Shown: one piece after another, positions 24,801 to 36,800 of the stretch | Position numbering within the stretch: position 1 is the stretch's first letter | Layout: the number at the start of each line of letters is the position of its first letter | Assembly (NCBI GenBank): GCA_947623455.1 | Contig: OX392532.1 | Location: 4,113,501 to 4,177,500, forward strand | Direction of reading: 5' to 3' | DNA: 64,000 nucleotides | DNA from: Mimachlamys varia | Taxonomy: Eukaryota; Mollusca; Bivalvia; Pectinida; Pectinidae | Position numbers and translations under genes: made by a program | Notes under the pieces: model-generated | The model's database searches: none | Seen by the model: only the letters and a program-made list of their open reading frames with translations | What the model was told of the DNA's origin: nothing

Positions 24801-27800
24801 AACTCGACATACAGCCATAGGTAAGACAAGTACATTGTTTGACAGCTCGACATACAGTCATAAGTAGGACAAGTACATTGTTTGACAGCTCGACATACAG
24901 TCATAAGTAGGACAAGTACATTGTTTGACAGCTCGACATACAGTCATAAGTAAGACAGGTACATTGTTTGACAGCTCGACATACAGTCATAAGTAAGACA
25001 AGTACATTGTTTGACAGCTCGATATACAGTCATAAGTAAGACAAGTACATTGTTTGACAACTAGACATACAGTCATAGTTAAGACAGGTTCATTGTTTGA
25101 CAGCTCGACAAACAGCCAAAAGTAAGACAGGTACATTGTTTGACAGCTCGACATACAGTCATAAGTAAGACAGGTACATTGTTTGATAGCTCGACATACA
25201 GTCATAAGTAAGACAAGTACATTGTTTGACAGCTCGACATGCAACCATAAGTAAGACAAGTACATTGTTTGACAGCTCGACATACAGCCATAAGTAAGAC
25301 AAGTACATTGTTTGACAGCTCGACATACAGTCATAAGTAAGACAAGTACATTGTTTGACAGCTCGACATACAGCCATAGGTAAGACAAGAGCATTGATTG
25401 ACAACTCGACATACAGCCATAGGTAAGACAAGTATATTGTTTGACAGCTCGACACACAGTCATAAGTAAGACAGGTACATTGTACAGCTCGACATACAGC
25501 CATAAGTAAGACAGGCACATTGTTTGACAGCTCGACATACAGCCATAAGTAAGACAAGTGCATTGTTTGACAGCTCGACATACAGTCAAAAGTAAGACAG
25601 GTACATTGTTTGACAGCTCGACATACAGCCATAAGTAAGACAGGTACATTGTTTGACAGCTCGACATACAGCCATAAGTAAGACAGGTACATTGTTTGAC
25701 AGCTCGACATACAGCTATAAGTAAGACAGGTACTTTGTTTGACAGCTCGACATACAGTCATAAGTAAGACAGGTACATTGTTTGACAACTCGACACACAG
25801 TCATAAGGAAGACAGGTACATTGTACAGCTCGACATACAGCTATAAGTAAGACAGGTACATTGTTTGACAGCTCGACATACAGCCATAAGTAAGACAGGT
25901 ACATTGTTGACAGCTCGACATACAGTCATAAGTAAGACAAGTACATTGTACAGCTCGACAAACAGCTATAAGTAAGACAAGTACATTATTTGACAGCTCG
26001 ACATACAGCCATAGGTAAAACAAATACATTGTTTGACAGCTCGACATACAGTCATAAGTATGACAAGTACATTGTTTGACAGCTCGACATACAGCCATAG
26101 GTAAGACAAGTTCATTGTTTGACAACTCGACATACAGCGATAAGTAAGACAAGTGCATTGTTTGACAGCTCGACATACAGTCATATGTAAGACAAGTACA
26201 TTGTTTGACAGCTCGACATGCAACCATATGTAAGTAAGACAAGTACATTGTTTGACAGTTCGACATACAGTCATAAATAAGACAAGTACATTGTTTGACA
26301 GCCCGACATACAGGCATAGGTAAGACAAGAGCATTGATTGACAACTCGACATACAGCCATAGGTAAGACAAGTACATTGTTTGACAGCTCGACATACACT
26401 CATAAGTAGGACAAGTACATTGTTTGACAGCTCGACATACAGTCATAAGTAAGAGAGGTACATTGTTTGATAGCTCGACATACAGTCATAAGTATGACAA
26501 GTACATTGTTTGACAACTAGACATACAGTCATAGTTAAGACAGGTTCATTGTTTGACAGCTCGACAAACAGCCAAAAGTAAGACAGGTACATTGTTTGAC
26601 AGCTCGACATACAGTCATAAGTAAGACAGGTACATTGTTTGATAGCTCGACATACAGTCATAAGTAAGACAAGTACATTGTTTGACAGCTCGACATACAG
26701 TCATAATTAAGACAAGTACATTGTTTGACAGCTCTACATACAGTCATAAGTAAGACAAGTACATTGTTTGACAGCTCGACATACAGTCATAAGTAAGAGT
26801 AGTACATTGTTTGACAGCTCGACATACAGTCATAAATAAGACAAGTACATAGTTTGACAGCCCGACATACAGCCATAGGTAAGACAAGAGCATTGATTGA
26901 CAACTCGACATACAGCCATAGGTAAGACAAGTACATTGTTTGACAGCTCGACATACAGTCATAAGTAGGACAAGTACATTGTTTGACAGCTCGACATACA
27001 GTCATAAGTAGGACAAGTACATTGTTTGACAGCTCGACATACAGTCATAAGTAAGAGAGGTACATTGTTTGATAGCTCGACATACAGTCATACATGTAAG
27101 TAAGACAAGTACATTGTTTGACAGCTCGATATACAGTCATAAGTAAGACAAGTACATTGTTTAACAACTAGACATATAGTCATAGTTAAGACAGGTACAT
27201 TGTTTGACAGCTCGACATACAGTCATAAGTAAGACAGGTACATTGTTTGATAGCTCGACATACAGTCATAATTAAGACAGGTACATTGTTTGACAGCTCG
27301 ACATACAGTCATAATTAAGACAAGTACATTGTTTGACAGCTCTACATACAGTCATAAGTAAGACAAGTACATTGTTTGATAGCTCGACATACAGTCATAA
27401 GTAAGACAAGTACATTGTTTGACAGCTCGACATACAGTCATAAGTAAGAGTAGTACATTGTTTGACAGCTCGACATACAGTCATAAGTAAGACAGGTACA
27501 TTGTTTGATAGCTCGACATACAGTCATAATTAAGACAGGTACATTGTTTGACAGCTCGACATACAGTCATAATTAAGACAAGTACATTGTTTGACAGCTC
27601 TACATACAGTCATAAGTAAGACAAGTACATTGTTTGACAGCTCTACATACAGTCATAAGTAAGACAAGTACATTGTTTGACAGCTCGACATACAGTCATA
27701 AGTAAGACAAGTACATTGTTTGACAGCTCGACATACAGTCATAATTAAGACAGGTACATTGTTTGACAGCTCTACATACAGTCATAAGTAAGACAAGTAC

Positions 27801-30800
27801 ATTGTTTGATAGCTCGATAAACAGTCATAAGTAAGACAAGTACATTGTTTGACAACTAGACATACAGTCATAAGTAAGACAAGTACATTGTTTGACAACT
27901 AGACATACAGTCATAATTAAGACAAGTACATTGTTTGACAGCTCTACATACAGTCATAATTAAGACAGGTACATTGTTTGACAGCTCGACAAACAGCCAT
28001 AATTAAGACAAGTACATTGTTTGACAACTAGACATACAGTCATAATTAAGACAGGTACATTGTTTGACAGCTCGACAAACAGCCATAATTAAGACAAGTA
28101 CATTGTTTGACAGCTCGACATACAGTCATATGTAAGACAAGTACATTGTTTGACAGCTCGACATACAGTCATAAGTAAGACAAGTACATTGTTTGACAGC
28201 TCTACATACAGTCATAAGTAAGACAAGTACATTGTTTGACAGCTCGACATACAGTCATAAGTAAGAGAAGTACATTGTTTGACAGCTCGACATACAGTCA
28301 TAAGTAAGACAAGTACATTGTTTGACAACTCGACATACAGTCATAAGTAAGACAAGTACATTGTTTGACAGCTCGACATACAGTCATAAGTATGACAAGT
28401 ACATTGTTTGACAGCTCTACATACAGTCATAAGTAAGAGAAGTACATTGTTTGACAGTTCGACATGCAACCATAAGTAAGACAAGTACATTGTTTGATAG
28501 CTCGACATACAGTCATAAGTAAGACAAGTACATTGTTTGACAGCTCGACATACAGTCATAAGTAAGAGAAATACATTGTTTGACAGCTCGACATACAGCC
28601 ATAAGTAAGACAGCTCGACATGCAACTATGAGTCAAACTCGATTGTTTCATTTTTTAAACCAGCAATGCGTAACACACGGTAAAACTAGAATTGATTTGG
28701 AGTACGATCCTTTCTATGCGGATGAGGTTTATTACAGTACAGCACGTATATAACGATCACGCTTACAACGAATTCTGTGTTATAACTTAGTGTTTCTCAT
28801 TGCCCGGCGAGCCCCATATCATAAGTATGTCACACACGTTGACGAACTATGCTTATAACGAACCCATTTCCTTGGTCACCAGGGATTCGTTATAGACGTG
28901 TTTTATTGTTCGGTCTAATTAATTTAGCACTTGTATCCATGTTTTATATTCATAAAGCCGCAACATTATTATTTTTGATAAAGTTTTTTTAACTATTTAT
29001 TCATTTTGAGAGGGGGGGGGGGTCTATTGTCTTTTTATTTTCACACATGCCAATCTCTAATAACTATCATGTATACAAAGCAGGGTAGCATGTAAACGTA
29101 TGTTCTTTCAGAATACACATGAGTTGCATACGCAGATTCTATCCATCTTACCAAATACCAAGCTGATAGAGGAATCTGAGCCTTCATCGTTGTTAGTAAC
29201 GAAGTTCTGTGTTGAATTTTAATATAAATTCTTTTGTGCTAACAGATGTTCTTCACAAATCGATCACACAAGCTGGTACACAGCTATTACACATCTAGTG
29301 TGAATGAACATTTAAACTAGTACTGGGTACAAAAATATCGAAAGGCAGGGAAATGATCAGTAATTTAACCATCGACCACATCGAACCCACCTGAGAAGCC
29401 GGCACCAAAGATAATGTTCCGCCATACCGGGTGTCTATCCAATACGAAGTCTCCGTCGGGGGTGTTCTATAGAAATATAGATTGTGAATTAACGACATGA
29501 AAATGCATATCTTGGGGAAACTCATGAGAAGACTGAAGCGTCAAATCCATAATCCGAATTCATAATCGATTGAAGTAGGAGCAAAAGGAAAGGTTTGCAC
29601 ATTTGTACTTTTTCCAGGGTCTCCGTGTTAATCGTTCCTTTGGTCATATTTTGCCCCGTCTTTAATCGATTATGGGTTATGATGTTGTGGATGCTTCGGT
29701 ATTCTCTAGGTTTTGTGACACGTTCATAAAGATCATCAGCGATCAATGATACACAGTGTTACAAATGTACCATTAACAGGCTGAGGGTCAAGGCGGTCAT
29801 ACTCCATGTACTTATAGTGTGAAATATACATGTATGAAAGGGCGAGACTCTTACGAGACTCTTACAGGGGTAGTCCGAAGGGTTCCGACTCTCTGATCCA
29901 CTAATGTTGGGTCGGTTTGTGGCTTTCAGAGACAGAATTTCTCTTTGTAAATATGCAAACTTTAAGCGACCTGACTAGTGTTTTATGAATATACAACGTT
30001 TTTTCACACATGCAAATTAGGTACATTGAGGTTATGGAAAGAACAGACTATTTTCAACAAACCTACACATTTCATGAAGACACAGACGGTTTTAAACGGA
30101 CTGTTGCTATTTCTAAAAAAAAATATAACCAGATGTTAGGCATCTGTTTGAAAATGGCCGCCGTCTAACGACAGGTGATCCAAAAAAAATCATAGAATTG
30201 TTATGTATTACCAACTCTAATGCATGGCTGCTCTCAAGTCGTTCTGTTTAATCAAGATCAATCAAACGTTTGACATATACATTGATGACATAATATAATC
30301 AAGCTTGCATGTGAATCATACGAATGGTACTATGCACAAGTAGTACTTGTTTATAACTGAACCATTATAGTATACATGACATCCCTCTCCTTAAGAAAAA
30401 TATGAAATTATTAATTACAATTATGCATACAAGAGATATAAAGAAATTATATCTAAGTAAACTTGTAATAAGCACAGATATAATAACAGAAAATTCTTAT
30501 TTTCTCCAAGTCCAATTATTTTCAAGTGTCCAAAACACAATTTATAACCTTAACTGTTCTGCATTTCTTCGAGTACTTTATGAGCAATTTAAATAAACTT
30601 TAACAGTCAAATAACACTACTTGTGTAATAAATCACTGGCGCGATAGAATATATTGAACGCGTTTTGTCGTTTAATCTAGTTGGCACAGTGTAAATGAAA
30701 AATAAACATGAAATCATTCAAATCATCATCTTTCGCGGTGCATTTTAGTTCTTTTCCTTGCACAATAGTTCGAAAGTTTATTCGCGACGCGTTATATCAC

Positions 30801-33800
30801 ATAATCACGATATTTTCTGTTTGGCACAACAATTCGTCCCGATCTGGTTTTCTGTGGGGTTGATTGTCCAAATTTTGACATAGGTGGATTCGCGTTTTCC
30901 TGATTATTGTCACTGGTGCTTGGTTGTTGATTATCAGGCTTTACAACTGTTCCTTGTTGTGGCGGATTCACTGTTGGAATAAATGGCTCATCATCGCAAT
31001 TCATTTTGGGGAACTCCGCCTTTGTACGTCGAAGGTATTTCCGGTTTCTCCGGTATTTACTTCCGGTGCTTGTTTCCACAATATAGGATCTTGGGTTGTG
31101 GTGTTTTTGTGAAACTGTTGCTGGAATCCATTGCTTGTGTTGTGTTTTCTGCATGATAACATTGTCACCTGGGTTTAGTGGTTTAAGAGCTGGACCACTA
31201 TGTCGGTCATAGTAAAACTTCTGTTTTACTTGTCTTGCCTTCATATGCGATTTCAAGTCATTTGGCTGTATCACACCTGGACTTAAAAGAGGTGCAGTCG
31301 TTGGTAAGTCAGACTTTAAGCGTCTACCCAGAAACATTTGCGCGGGAGAAAGTTTCATGTCCTCAATAGCTGTGTTTCTGTATACTAACAAGGCTTTGTA
31401 TGGATCACCATTGTCAGCTTTACGAAGAAGATTCTTCACGGTTTGTACACAACGTTCAGCCTGTCCATTAGACTGTGCATAGTGAGGGCTGGAGGTTTCA
31501 TGTTGAATTCCATACAGTTTTGAGAATTCCTTGAATTCTGCACTTGAAAATTGCGGGCCATTGTCCTTAATTAATTTGTCCATTATTCCATATCTGGAAC
31601 ACTGACTCTTGATATACTGGATAGTATTGTTACTACTCATGTTGTCAAGTTTTGCTACTTCCGGCCATTTCGAGTAATGGTCAACGGATAACAGGTAGTT
31701 TTGTCCCTTGTACTCGAATATGTCTGCTGACACTATTGACCAGGGCCTATTAGGAACTTCTGTTTCCACCAGGGGTTCTTTCGGGTTCCGGTTGATGTGC
31801 TGTGCACAAACTGAACATTTTGAGACGACATCTTCTACTTCTGAAGACATGCCTGGCCAAAATAATGTATCCCTTGCTCGTGACTTACATTTGACAATTC
31901 CAAGATGCGAGCTGTGAATGATTTTCAACATCTCCGGACGTAGGGTTCTGGGAACTACAAGTTTGTGTCCTTTAAACAGTAAGCCGTCCACACAAGATAT
32001 CTCATCCTGACTATCCCAATATTGTCTAATATTTAATGATATTTGATCCCTCCTGTCCGGCCAACCGTCCAAAACAACTTTCTGAAGTTGTTGTAACTCT
32101 ACATCTTCAGCTGTAGCTTTGCGGAATTCCTGTAACTTCTCTGGTGACACAGGCAAGTACGATAATAGGTGTACCTCATTCACCGCAATATCCGGAACTA
32201 AGTCCTCGTTGGACTCCTTCAGAAATGCACGGCTTAATGTATCCGCTAGGAACATTTCCTTTCCTGGTTTATAAGACACTTTCAGGTCATATTTCTGCAA
32301 CGTCAGCAGTATTCTTTGAAGACGAGGCGGGGCCTGGAAGAGTGGCTTCGTGAATATTGACTGCAATGGTTTGTGGTCACTCTCTACTAGGACATGTCTG
32401 CCAAACACGTACTGATGAAATTTTGTGCACCCAAAGGCGATAGCCAATGTCTCCTTCTCAATTTGAGCATAGTTCTGCTGACATGTGGTTAATGCCCTCG
32501 AGGCAAATGCTATGGGTTGTCCTTCCTGCACTAATGCTGCACCAAGTCCCTTTGAGCTAGCGTCTACTGTCAGTACAAGTTCTTTATTTTTATCATAGTA
32601 ACGCAGAACTGGCGCTTTGATAACAAGATCCTTCAGTGTTTCAAAACACTTCATGTGTTCCTCTTCCCAGTGCCATGCTATGTCCTTTTGCAGTAGTTGG
32701 CGTAGAAGTGCAGATTTTTCCGACATACTGGGAAGAAACTTTCCCAAGTACTGCAGAAATCCGAGGAAAGTCATGAGTTCTTCTTTATTTCTCGGTGGGT
32801 CCATTTCCTGGACTGCTCGTACTTTCTCTGGGTCAGGTTTTACACCTTTATCTGAGAGTTCATGTCCAACGTAAGTTACGCGGTCCTTCCTGAACTGACA
32901 TTTATCCTTGCTCAGTGTAAGGTTGTACTCTCGCACGCGTCCGAGAACTCGTTTCAGCCTCTCGTCGTGCTCCTTCATGTTGGCTCCCCAGACAAGTATA
33001 TCGTCCACTATTGCGTCACTGCCCTCGATATCCTGTACCATTTCAGAAATGATTCTCTGATACACCTCAGGTGCTGATTTGATTCCAAATGGGAGTCGGG
33101 TGAATCGATATCTCCCAAATGGGCTGTTAAATGTACATAATTTGGAACTCTCCTCGTCCAGGCAAACTTGCCAAAATCCGGAAGTTGCGTCCAATTTTGA
33201 GAATATCTTTGCCTCTGGGATTTCCAGAAATATATCTTCTACCGTCTTCATTGGGTAATGTTCCCTCAAAATTGCTTTGTTGAGATCCCGTGGGTCCACA
33301 CAGACGCGTATCTTTCCGTTGGGTTTGCTTACCGTTACCATGGAGTTTACCCAAGGTGTTGGTTCAGACTGTTTTACAATAACCCCTTCTTTCTCCATAC
33401 GATCTAGCTCTGCCTTTACTTTGTCTTTAATGGCTATGGGAATTTTCCTGGGGGCATGAACGACTGGTTGGACAGTATGATCAACTTGTATTTTGTGTAT
33501 TCCTGGTAGACACCCTAAACCCTCAAACACATCAGCAAATTGTTCAAGATCAGCAGGTAAGACGGACTTACTCAGGGTGTTTACACGCTGTACCAGCTCC
33601 ATTTCCTTGCATGACTGAGCTCCTAGGATAGGTTTAACATCTCTATTAACAACATGAAATGTTAAGTTCTTGACATGTTCCTTGTATTTACACTTCAATG
33701 TTGCCTTCCCTTCAGGTTTGATTACGTGTCCTGAATATGAACGGAGTGGTATCACCGATTGTGATGTCAGCTTGTGAAGAGCGTTGATCTCTGTTAACGT

Positions 33801-36800
33801 CTGAAGACTGATAACGTTGCACATAGCTCCTGTGTCTAACTGGAACAGTAGCGATTTATCTTCTACTGTGATGTTTTCACTCCATTCCATTTGAAGAGAG
33901 TTTATTTCTGTCTCCAGGTATCCGACGTAGAACTCGTCCTCCGAACTTTCTTGGTCTAATGCATGAACTATTTTCTTTTTGATTTTGAAGTTCTTTGTTT
34001 TGCATAGTTTTGCGAAGTGATTTTTTCCTTGACACTTCAAACATGTCTTTCCAAAAGCTGGACAATTTTCATGCCTACTACTTCCGGTGTAACTATATCC
34101 ACATCTTGTACACGTGTTTTCCTTTACTTTAGCTACTGTGGGTGCATGTTTGGATTTATAGTTGCTAGTTGACTTGGCTTTGGTGATTGAATGAACTCTT
34201 GCATCTTCACCAGACATAGATTTTGCTTGTGCATGCGACAGTTCATGTGTCCTGGCTATGTCTAAAGCTTTGTTCAGTGTAAGTTCATTTCCAATATTGA
34301 TCAGCTTTTCTCTGATTTTCGAATTTCTCACACCAATAACTATCCGATCCCGGACCATTTCATCAGAGTTTTCATAATTACAATCTCTTACTGAAATCTG
34401 TAATTGTGTTGTGAACTGTTCAAATGTTTCATTTTCACCTTGTGTTTTACTGTGAAACTTATATCTGTTGTATATTACATTTGACCGTGGCTTGACATAT
34501 TGTTCAAAATGTTCATAATAATACTTAAGTTCTTTCTGTTGATCCTCTGTGAGGTTCCATGTTGTGAACATGTTTCTTCCCTTTTCTCCTGCCCAGATCA
34601 TCAGGTAGGCACATTTTTCTGGTTCTGTTTTCCCCAGCAGCGGTCCCGAGAACATACATGTCACATGTTGCTTGAAAGTTTTCCATGCAAATTCCAGATC
34701 CTGGCTTTGCCAGTCCATCATCGGTGTTGAGCCCACTAAAGCTTCCATGTTGGATGCAATATTACTTCTTGAACCTTTGTTCAATGTTTCTCAAGACCGA
34801 TGTCTTGTATTTGGGCGGATTCTTTCCGATTCTGACACCATGTTATGTATTACCAACTCTAATGCATGGCTGCTCTCAAGTCGTTCTGTTTAATCAAGAT
34901 CAATCAAACGTTTGACATATACATTGATGACATAATATAATCAAGCTTGCATGTGAATCATACGAATGGTACTATGCACAAGTAGTACTTGTTTATAACT
35001 GAACCATTATAGTATACATGACAGAATACCAAAGCGTCAACAAAACCGTATATTCTAGAGATCTCGCGAGAGCAGCCATTTTCAAACAGATGTCTAGAAT
35101 CTGGTAAGTTCATGTATTGTAGGTTAATAGACAAATCGTGGGTCGCTAACATTTTGCATGTATATTAAATTTTATAGTGAGGAATTATCACACGCGAGCA
35201 GCCAGCCGTTACAATATCTAGCGGATTAGAGAGTAAGAACCCTTCGGGCTACTATAATGGGAGGTGTGCATTACGGTGTAAATACAGGTTTCTGTGACCA
35301 CAATGGGAGGTGTGCGTCCTTACCGTGTAAATACAGGTTTCTGTGACCACAATGGGAGGTGTGCGTCCTTATCGTGTAAAAACAGGTTTATGTGACCACA
35401 ATGGGAGATGTGCGTCCTTACCGTGTAAATACAGGTTTCTGTGACCACAATGGGAGGTGTGAGTCCTTACGGTGTAAATACCGATTTCTGTTACCACAAT
35501 GGGAGGTGTGCATCCTTACAGTGTAAATACAGGTTTGTGTGACCACAATGGGAGTTGTGCGTCCTTACCGTGTAAATACAGGTTTCTGTGACCACAATGG
35601 GAGGTGTGCGTCCTTACCGTGTAAATACAGGTTTCTGTGACCACAATGGGAGGTGTGCGTCCTTACCGTGTAAATACAGGTTTCTGTGACCACAATGGGA
35701 GGTGTGCGTCCTTACCGTGTAAATACAGGTTTCTGTGACCACAATAGGAGATGTGCGTCCTTACCGTGTAAATACAGGTTTCTGTGACCACAATGGGAGG
35801 TGTGCATCCTTACGGTGTAAATACAGGTTTCTGTGACCACAATGGGAGGTGTGCGTCCTTACCGTGTAAATACAGGTTTCTGTGACCACAATGGGAGGTG
35901 TGCGTCCTTACAGTGTAAATACAGGTTTCTGTGACCACAATGGGAGGTGTGCGTCCTTACCGTGTAAATACAGGTTTCTGTGACCACAATAGGAGATGTG
36001 CGTCCTTACCGTGTAAATACAGGTTTCTGTGACCACAATGGGAGGTGTGCATCCTTACGGTGTAAATACAGGTTTATGTGACCACAATGGGAGGTGTGCA
36101 TCCTTACGGTGTAAATACAGGTTTCTGTTACCACAATTGGAGATGTGCGTCCTTACCGTGTTAATACAGGTTTCTGTGACCACAATGGGAGATGTGCGTC
36201 CTTACCGTGTAAATACAGGTTTCTGTGACCACCGGATGAGCCTCCAACAGAGGGAAGTGTTCAGCAACAAACTTCTTCATACCATCCAATACCCAGGAAC
36301 TGTCGGCGTCGTCTCTTCTGTCAGGGTCGATTTCTGGCCCGGTGTGCAGGCACAACTGGAATCAAAACGAATCCGTAACCCGTCAGGATCTCTGACTAAA
36401 GAATATCTACAGCATCATGGTTTGTTTCTCAAAGGATTGTTGATTGTTAACATCACATATAAACTACACACTACAAACAGAACAAAATTCCTCTACAACA
36501 CACACACATACATACACTCATATATAGAGATATTAGCCAGGTGGTATAGGACAAGTAGTTAGCGCCTGATAATGCAGCTCCTGCGAACTCCTCAGAATTT
36601 TATATTATAGAACTCTATGTGTTAATTGTATTGATTGTATGAGAATTGTATATCTATGTACTGTAAAACGCTTTAGAGTGGCTTATGTCAGCTAGATAGG
36701 GCGCTATATCAAATGTTGTATATTATTATTACATGATGTACCAGCTAACAGTTAATAAGTCTAAAGAACCATGAAACATATCAATAGTTCTACCACCTGT

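Larger units (their letters stand above)
15908..28625. repeat. Giant 43-bp minisatellite (~12.7 kb, about 300 copies) in PIPOX intron 7
   Basis: The unit reads GTAAGACAAGTACATTGTTT followed by GACAGCTCGACATACAGTCATAA. Variants include a 40-bp form lacking three bases (CATTGTACAGCTC) and a 47-bp form with CATATGTAAGTAAGAC. Because 43 is one more than a multiple of three, minus-strand frames rotate and give long cysteine-rich open frames that are artefacts. The array starts about 20 bases from the exon 8 acceptor and ends about 770 bases short of exon 7. Confidence 0.97.
30199..35023 (-). mobile_element. Complete Ty3/gypsy LTR retrotransposon (4825 bp) in PIPOX intron 6
   Basis: Two 183-bp LTRs that I read as identical bracket one intact gag-pol frame. 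A 4-bp target duplication, GAAT, occurs at 30195-30198 and 35024-35027. A tRNA-leucine-type primer site and a purine tract sit directly against the LTRs. There is no envelope frame. The element lies in the same orientation as PIPOX, so its LTR signals could affect the host transcript. Confidence 0.95.
29869..35253. mobile_element. Foldback DNA element split by the gypsy insertion
   Basis: AGTCCGAAGGGTTCCGACTC near 29874 matches the reverse complement of the right flank near 35219-35253. A second arm pair, CATCTGTTTGAAAATGGC at about 30149 and GCCATTTTCAAACAGATG at about 35079, lies further in. Removing the 4825-bp gypsy element and one 4-bp target copy leaves a palindromic element of about 0.56 kb. 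Its centre includes a stretch like the terminus of the reverse-transcriptase family (GAATACCAAAGCGTCAAC). Confidence 0.6.

Noticed and set aside
15908..28625. CRISPR-like regular array
   Set aside because: The units are directly adjacent with no unique spacers, and the context is an animal intron.
36206..36355. Exon 6 extended through the repeat as an open frame to 36161
   Set aside because: The donor at 36205 joins exactly to exon 7 to rebuild the conserved CIYTNTPD motif. The extension reads intron sequence.
36029..36562. 177-residue plus-strand frame over the 49-bp array
   Set aside because: It is antisense to PIPOX exon 6 and made of minisatellite units.
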